A stretch of 64,000 nt of DNA from Siphonodentalium dalli (taxonomy: Eukaryota; Mollusca; Scaphopoda; Gadilida; Siphonodentaliidae), in assembly GCA_032622095.1 (NCBI GenBank), contig CP136061.1, forward strand, positions 4,706,505 to 4,770,504, written 5' to 3'. Shown piece after piece: positions 57,662-64,000 of this stretch. The position numbers and the translations under genes were made by a program. Position 1 is the first letter of the stretch. Every line of letters starts with the position of its first letter. The notes beneath the pieces were generated by a model. The model saw nothing but the letters and a program-made list of their open reading frames with translations, was not told where the DNA came from and searched no databases.

Positions 57662-58020
57662 TTATTTAAACTTTTTTTTTAGAGAAATAATTTTGGGGGT
57701 TTTGAAATTTTTTGTTTTGGAAGTTTTGGGGTTTTGAAATTTTTTGTTTTGGAAAAATAAGTTTTGGGTTTTGAAATTTTGGAAGTTTTGGGTTTTGAAA
57801 TTTTGGAAGTTTTGGGTTTTGATATTTTGGAAGTTTTGAGAATATTTTAGTACAAAAAATTTTACCCTCAAACAATTTACCCTCAAACAATTTTACCCTC
57901 AAACAATTTTAGACCCAAAGATTCTATTTTGAGATGTGAGGCGAACGAGACACCCACAACCAATTTTAGACCCAAAGATTCTATTTTTAGATGTGAAGGT
58001 AACGAGACGGCTATTCTTCT
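57662..58020. repeat. Element terminus with ~24-bp minisatellite (right)
   Basis: Inverse of 49712-50045, with GGTTTTGAAATTTTGGAAG units. Small indels separate the arms; for example this arm has one extra GGTTTTGAAATTTT stretch near 57735. It ends GGCTATTCTTCT at 58020. Confidence 0.85.
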
Positions 58021-58029
58021 AACCAGATC
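58021..58029. repeat. 9-bp target site duplication, right
   Basis: AACCAGATC, then AGAATATTAAG as in the uninterrupted copy at 44345 onward. Confidence 0.85.
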
Positions 58030-59864
58030 AGAATATTAAGAAAAACGCGCGCGATATCAGTGCACTGCACGCGACGTAGACCGATGCGCGATTAAAAAAC
58101 AGACGTAATACACATACATAAATATAATTAAATAAAGTGAAGTCAGTGAAGTGGAGATATTTTTTACATGTAGTCATTGTGCCATCATGGGCGAAGATAT
58201 GGGTGGGCAATATGTCTATGACAAGACCATTATTAGAGTGGTGGTAATCAAGTAACAACATATGTCGTAACACGTGGTTATGTTATGAAAATCAGAACGG
58301 GGGGGGGGGGGGGTAAAGGGCAGTCAATCAAATTATTTGTTATATTTAGAAGCCAGTGGTGTACATGTAAACAATTAACTGTAACAGTAATGCCGATGGT
58401 ATGACCATTATTGGAGTGGTGGTAACGAAGTAAGGATATATGTCGTAAACGTGGCTATACACTGTCGCGGTAATGTTGTAAAATCCTGAATGGGGCGGGG
58501 GGGGGGGGGGTTGTAGCCAACCAGATATCTAAGTTGGCAATTTGGTACCAGTTTATATGGTATGGAATTACAATTATTGATCAGATATGGATATGCAACA
58601 ATAATATATACATGTTATTAAACGCAACTATACTGTCACGAAAAGCTTAGGTATATACACATAACTATACAGTGGGGATAAGGGTGGGATGGGTTATGGA
58701 AGGGCCGTGGATTAGTATTGATTTCCATGTAATTTGCGTTGAATGCGGTGCACATTCAATCAAATGGTCTCTCAAATGTTAATAATAACTATATTTAGTT
58801 ACTTAGGTTTACTCGTTTAATAGAACCGATGTAGACGAGGGTATCTCATATATGAATGAAATTTAAGTGTAAATTGCGATATTGAATAAATCTAATTCTA
58901 AGTTACCTTATGTGAATGCATGCCATAGTATTATATAGACAATGTAGATTCCGTCATCCCTGTCATTCGAATTATTTCTGTGTATCTATCTTATATACAT
59001 GTGCACAATATTCAGAAATCAACGAACACACGCAGCCCAACTCCGCGGATCCATGGCAGCAAATGATTTCAAACGATACTTGTTGACGCACGTAATGACG
59101 TAGTTAAACGTAAAGCAAGTCGCGCGATTGAATGACGTCATAGTCAACAGGTGCTTGGCGTGGCAGGGCTGTATACATATGCCTGTGGGGAGGGGGATCA
59201 TAGGGGGCTTCAGCAAGGATAGATATCCATGATTGATATAATTTGTCTGGTCAACAGTACTATTGTGCATGCATGGCATTAAATGCATGGTACCATGACT
59301 GTACTGTCGTGGTAATAGTTATGAAACGGGAGGGGTAGCTAAAATTTCTTTATAATCTGATAGGTATCATGACGTTTAGATCATGATTGATATAAAATAT
59401 TATCGTTTCAACAGTAATATTATGCATGTATGGCATAGCAAGGTACCATGACTGAACTGTCGTGGTACGAGTTATGAAACAGGAGGGGGTAGCTAAAATT
59501 TCCACACCAGTCCTGACTCAAACACCAAACCAAGGAATAGTAATTGATGTCATGATGAGTGTAGACACGAAAGTAAGCAAAGAAATGTTTAAAATTTGAA
59601 CATGTCATGTGCCGTGAATATATCATAGAAAGCTTGTTAAAGGTATATGAAACGCGGACAGTGGGTAATATCCGGGTGGGGTGGGGGTGGCTGTGGATAT
59701 AGTATCGTTAATTAGATAATAATAGTCAACAGTTTCTTATTGGAACAGGGTAATATATATATATTTGAAATAGGCAATATATTATATAGAGTAATGAAAC
59801 AATTTTTTAAATGTACAGTATATATAAAATAGGTTGTCGTTTGTTGGAACCCCCCCCCGCCCCC

Positions 59865-60010
59865 GTGGTCCAGTCGGCCCCCATACGCAGCGGGACTATA
59901 TATCTAGGCGAAATCAAGACCCGCGCGGTCTTTCCTCCACCCTTAAAATTGACAATGTCGTGCGTGGCCCAGTGGCTAGAACGACTATGAATCCTAATAA
60001 AGCAAATACA
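59865..60010 (+). mobile_element. SINE-like copy in copy 2 (head deleted)
   Basis: Counterpart of 46202-46350, with a shorter C homopolymer in front. Confidence 0.75.
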
Positions 60011-60121
60011 ATGTTGTTTGTGAATAGGTATTAATAGGTTATCGTTAACAAAACAACTTTTTCAATGTATATATAGAATAGGTTGTCGTTTGTAAATAGG
60101 CATTAATATATTGTTAATATA

Positions 60122-61027
60122 TAGAATACACCCATAGTAGCCGAGAATAACAAATTTTCACCACGAGTGGTATTGTGGTTTTAACCACGAGCCTTTGGCG
60201 AGTGGTTAAAACCACAATTCCACGAGTGGTGAAAATTTTGTATTCTCGGCTACTATGGGTGTATTTTGTTTATACCATAATTATTATTCTTCGGTCGCTT
60301 CGTAAATGTATTGCTACTATGTTGGTGACTGTTAACATGTATGTGCACCGAGTGACCCAAATATGTTAAGCTATCATGAATGTGGGTCACGCGTAGTAAT
60401 ACATATTTCTAGGAAATTCGGTGATTCGCCACTTTCTTGGGCATCAGTCAGCTGATGTGAACACACATTCAGATTTCCCACATTGCAGATACCATTAACA
60501 ATCTATACGTTGTTGTCAAAATGTAGAGCCGTCGTTCGCTTCACACACGGAAAGGCAGACGAACACGTGCGTTTGTTTGTTTACATTTCCAACAGCTATC
60601 GCCGACCTGTATAAAACGTGTACTTTGTCGGTGCATGCACCTATCATAAAACATCATTAAACTAACTTTAATGTGTCATTTTTTGACAAGTAAACCCAGT
60701 AAATGGAATTGGATAGTATATATCTTTGTGTTTAGACCACTTATCGCATTTCAGTGTGTTTTGAGTCGGAAAAATTGTGTATTTACTTCGCGAAGCGGGC
60801 GTGACGAAAAATTGGGCTAAATTTCGACAGCGAGGTCACCAGAGGTCAAATGACGGGTCGTTCTACTATGGGTATAAACTTTTAACACATAAAGTGCCGT
60901 TGAAACATTTACACAACAGTAGAAATTTATACCAATAGTAGGAATCGTTATACCCACAGTAGGGTGTAAAGATGAAATTTACAAAACAGGTGTTATACAC
61001 ACAGTAGCATAGCCAATTATGGTATAA
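60122..61027. mobile_element. 906-bp insertion with 70-bp terminal hairpin
   Basis: Absent from copy 1 at 46461, where TTGTTAATATAACGTG is continuous. Flanking ATA at 60119-60121 and 61028-61030 is a candidate 3-bp duplication (or TA). The first 145 bp fold into a hairpin: GAATACACCCATAGTAGCCG pairs with CGGCTACTATGGGTGTATT (to about 60264), arms about 70 bp. TTTATACCATAATT (60269) is repeated inverted as AATTATGGTATAAA near the right end. Variants of ACTATGGGTATAA and CCCACAGTAGGGTGTAA recur near the right end. No open frame of note; probably a non-autonomous DNA element. Confidence 0.85.
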
Positions 61028-61567
61028 ATAACGTGTTACAACCACAATTAATTTCTTTATAATCTGATAGGTATCATGACGCTTAGATCATGATTGATAT
61101 AAAATATTATCGTTTCAACAGTAATATTATGCATAGCATGCATGGTACCATGACTGTACTGTCATGGTACGAGTTATGAAACAGGAGGGGGTAGCTAAAA
61201 TTTCCACACCAGTCCTGACTCAAACACCAAACCAAGGAACAGTAATTGATGTCACGATGAGTATAGACACGAAAGTCAGCAAAGAAATGTTTATAATTTG
61301 AACATGTCATGTGCCGTGAATATATCATAGAAAGCTTTTTTAAAGTATATGAAACGCGGACAGTGGGTAATACCCGGGTGGGGTGGGGGTGGTTGTGGAT
61401 ATAGTATCGTAAATTAGATAATCATAGTCAACAGTTTCTTATTGGAACAGGGTAATATATAGATATTTGAAATAGGCAATATAATTATAGAGTAATGAAA
61501 CAATTTTTTAAATGTATATATAAAATAGGTTGTCGTTTGTTGGAGTTCCCCCCACCCCCCCCCCCCC

Positions 61568-61757
61568 GTGGTCCAGTCGGTATATTGCTGAGCAAGTTTG
61601 TGAGTTGCTTTCCGGGGATCGGCGGCCCCCATACGCAGCGGGACTATATATCTAGGCGAAATCAAGACCCGCGCGGTCTTTCCTCCACCCTTAAAATTGA
61701 CAATGTCGCGCGTGGCCCAGTGGCTAGAACGACTATGAATCCTAATAAAGCAAATAC
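61568..61757 (+). mobile_element. SINE-like copy in copy 2
   Basis: Counterpart of 46999-47190, nearly identical. Confidence 0.75.
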
Positions 61758-62395
61758 AATGTTGTTTGTGAATAGGTATTAATAGGTTATCGTTAACAAA
61801 ACAACTTTTTCAATGTATATATAGAATAGGTTGTCGTTTGTAAATAGGCATTAATATATTGTTAATATAACGTGTTACAACCACAATTAATTTCTTTATA
61901 ATCTGATAGGTATCATGACGCTTAGATCATGATTGATATAAAATATTATCGTTTCAACAGTAATATTATGCATAGAATGCATGGTACCATGACTGTACTG
62001 TCATGGTACGAGTTATGAAACAGGAGGGGGTAGCTAAAATTTCCACACCAGTCCTGACTCAAATACCAAACCAAGGAATAGTAATTGATGTCACGATGAG
62101 TATAGACACGAAAGTCAGCAAAGAAATGTTTATAATTTGAACATGTCATGTGCCGTGAATATATCATAGAAAGCTTTTTAAAAGTATATGAAACGCGGAC
62201 AGTGGGTAATACCCGGGTGGGGTGGGGGTGGTTGTGGATATAGTATCGTAAATTAGATAATCATAGTCAACAGTTTCTTATTGGAACAGGGTAATATATA
62301 GATATTTGAAATAGGCAATATATAGAGTAATGAAACAATTTTGTAAATGTATATATAAAATAGGTTGTCGTTTGTTGGAGTTCCTCCCCCCCCCC

Positions 62396-62586
62396 TGGTC
62401 CAGTCGGTAGATTGCTTGGCAAGTTTGTGAATTGCTTTCCGGGGATCGGCGGCCCCCCATACGGAGCGGGACTATATATCTAGGCGAAATCAAGACCCGC
62501 GCGGTCTTTCCTCCACCCTTAAAATTGACAATGTCGCGCGTGGCCCAGTGGCCGGAACGACTATGAACCCTAATAAAGCAAACACA
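62396..62586 (+). mobile_element. SINE-like copy in copy 2
   Basis: Counterpart of 47827-48018. It reads CCCTAATAAAGC where copy 1 has CACAATAAAGC. Confidence 0.75.
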
Positions 62587-63300
62587 ATGTTGTTTGTGAA
62601 TAGGTATTAATAGGTTATCGTTAACAAAATAACTTTTTCAATGTATATATAGAATAGGTTGTCGTTTGTAAATAGGCATTAATATATTGTTAATATAACG
62701 TGCTGCAAACACAATTATTTCTTTATAATCTGATAGGCATCATGACGTTTAGATATATAGATCTGGACTCCATAGTTTTGACCTTATGATCTTAGACCTG
62801 TCAGTAAAGTTAGTTTGTGTTCACAATCGTTTCTGATCCTGCTATATGTGATGTCACAGGTGTTGTTAGTAAAAAGAGCGTGTCTTTCTGTATAATAAAT
62901 CATCTCGTTCCCACATGCAGTACGCGCATTATATGATTGTAATATAAAAGAATAGTATATTGGTCGCATCATAAACCATGATGTATATGATATTGTAAGT
63001 TTGTTCTGGTAAAGTTAAAGTTGCACATATATATATATGTATCTATATATTTTATGTCACAATCATACAGCCATTCTATATTGTACACACATCACGTGGA
63101 AATGCCAACAACCGGCTGCCCAAAAGATATAACGTCATGAATATCAGCAAAATAAATTATTAATGTAAATAAAAAGAGTCAGTCATTGAACTAAGGGGTT
63201 AAATATAACTAAACATAATAAGACTTTATAAAATTAAGCTGTTAAACGTCTGAACCCGAAAGCTATCCGCAGTAGGCAGCCCTAGCGACGATAAGTATAT

Positions 63301-64000
63301 GTTTTATGGTTTATGCCATTATGGCAAAGGAGATGTCAAGGCCTAGTAACTACTTACTGGGTGGACAGCACCACACCGACCCGCCGGACTAGCAGGAAAA
63401 TACTAGTATGAGGGATCGACTGGTAACCGAGAGTGACCCCTCGGCTATCTACATGTCAACAAAGGATACAGGATAGTATAACGGCCGATCATTCTGTCGT
63501 CATATATGAAAATTTTCACGTGATATGTGTACAAAACAAATGTATGCATAACATGACGGAAAAGGAACATAGCACCAAGATTTATTAGGGATATGGGAAT
63601 ATCTTATTGTTATGCTGTCCAAATTGTAGTACAGGTACATGTTACCCCGTACATCGTGATATGAAATTTATGAGGCATGATTCGGGAAGTGATTTAGTTG
63701 ACGCTCTTCATTTTGCATCAAGTTATGGTATTGTGTTATTAGTAGCTGTGTAGCTTAAAAATTATAATTTTTTATCTCATCCACTAAGCTATAATATTTT
63801 ATAGTGTATATAGTAGTCCCTGAGTTCCCGCTAATGAGGGGAGCTGGCTATACTAACATAGGGTGATAACAGTCAATGATAAATAGTAGTCAACAATAGG
63901 TACAGATATATATATGGTTTATTGTTTAAATAAAAGTAAAAATACAGTGATTCTGATCTGTGAATGTCGCTAAGCATTTTGAGAGCGCACAGTGAAATGT
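63301..64000. repeat. 5.36-kb tandem unit, copy 3 (runs off the window)
   Basis: It begins GTTTTATGGTTTATGCCATT as copy 1 does, and matches 43375-44074 and 48733-49432. At 63303 it agrees with copy 1 (TTTT) where copy 2 has TTGT. The window ends before the site where copy 2 carries the palindromic element. Confidence 0.93.

Larger units (their letters stand above)
49712..58020. mobile_element. 8,309-bp palindromic element encoding a viral-type ATPase
   Basis: Two arms of about 4.1 kb are near-perfect reverse complements meeting at a GC-rich hairpin around 53880. The left end is AGAATAGCCGTCTCGTTACC; the right end is GGTAACGAGACGGCTATTCT plus TCT. Insertion is demonstrated by the empty site in copy 1 and a 9-bp flanking duplication. 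Each arm, from end to centre, has an AT-rich minisatellite terminus, about 1.5 kb of non-coding sequence with internal repeats and a gene fragment, then the ATPase gene read outward. No transposase, integrase or DNA polymerase is visible. It could be a foldback-type transposon carrying a captured gene, a non-autonomous partner of a larger virus-like element, or an integrated inverted dimer of a linear replicon. No known superfamily is assigned. Confidence 0.9.
48733..63300. repeat. 5.36-kb tandem unit, copy 2, split by two insertions
   Basis: Unit sequence occupies 48733-49711, 58021-60121 and 61028-63300. Removing 8,318 bp (element plus one target duplication) and 909 bp restores the collinearity with copy 1, apart from homopolymer-length differences. 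An open frame identical to that at 44066 lies at 49424-49693. Confidence 0.93.

Noticed and set aside
49712..58020. Assignment to Polinton/Maverick
   Set aside because: The ATPase fits, and the ends start AG, but there is no polymerase, integrase, protease or capsid gene, the element is half the usual size and the flanking duplication is 9 bp rather than 6. A derivative remains possible.

Overview
This is eukaryotic, repeat-dominated, AT-rich DNA with almost no conventional genes. It has no operons, no bacterial gene density and no exon structure I can assemble. The contents are satellite arrays, tRNA-derived SINEs, decayed LINE and Penelope-like retroelements, many inverted-repeat DNA elements, and one large virus-like insertion. 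The mix suggests a marine invertebrate, most likely a mollusc or other lophotrochozoan. That placement is an inference, because no host gene can be recognised.

Layout. 1-3017 is a 66-68 bp satellite with a higher-order repeat of about 1.2 kb. 3139-3446 is a complete tRNA-derived SINE with a perfect 14-bp target duplication. 3735-4265 is a Penelope-like fragment. 4741-5520 is tandem repeats. 5740-7795 is a decayed minus-strand LINE carrying a 90-bp insertion. 7780-8580 and 31027-32075 are two copies of one dispersed repeat; in the second, a 34-bp motif has grown into a minisatellite of about 1 kb. A second minus-strand LINE lies in two pieces (12640-13790 and 11355-11560). Several inverted-repeat elements follow: 9288-9598, 10811-10900, 15129-16770, 17931-20085, 20105-20494, a MITE pair at 34514-34980 and 35806-36310, and a foldback-like element at 39513-42005. 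A 2.35-kb segment is duplicated at 22660-24993 and 25951-28310.

The main result is at 43375-64000. A 5,358-bp unit occurs three times in tandem: 43375-48732, 48733-63300, and from 63301 past the window end. Copy 2 is interrupted by two insertions that copy 1 lacks, so copy 1 serves as the empty site. The first is an 8,309-bp element (49712-58020) flanked by a 9-bp direct repeat. Almost the whole element is one palindrome: two arms of about 4.1 kb meet at a GC-rich (GGC/GCC) hairpin near 53880. Each arm carries the same gene, transcribed outward from the centre. It encodes an N-terminal C2H2 finger, a polyglutamine tract, a P-loop ATPase resembling A32/FtsK-HerA viral packaging ATPases, a glutamine-rich linker, a C2HC finger and a charged tail. 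Neither copy is intact and their lesions differ: the left arm has a frameshift after the ATPase and a 9-bp deletion in the second finger, and the right arm has a stop codon in the polyQ tract. The second insertion (60122-61027, 906 bp) is a non-coding element with a 70-bp hairpin at one end. Sub-repeats of about 0.8 kb in each unit carry SINE copies whose tail matches the SINE at 3139-3446 but whose heads differ.

The palindromic ATPase element is the best candidate for an undescribed system. It could be a foldback-type transposon that captured a viral packaging ATPase, or an integrated head-to-head dimer of a linear virus-like replicon.
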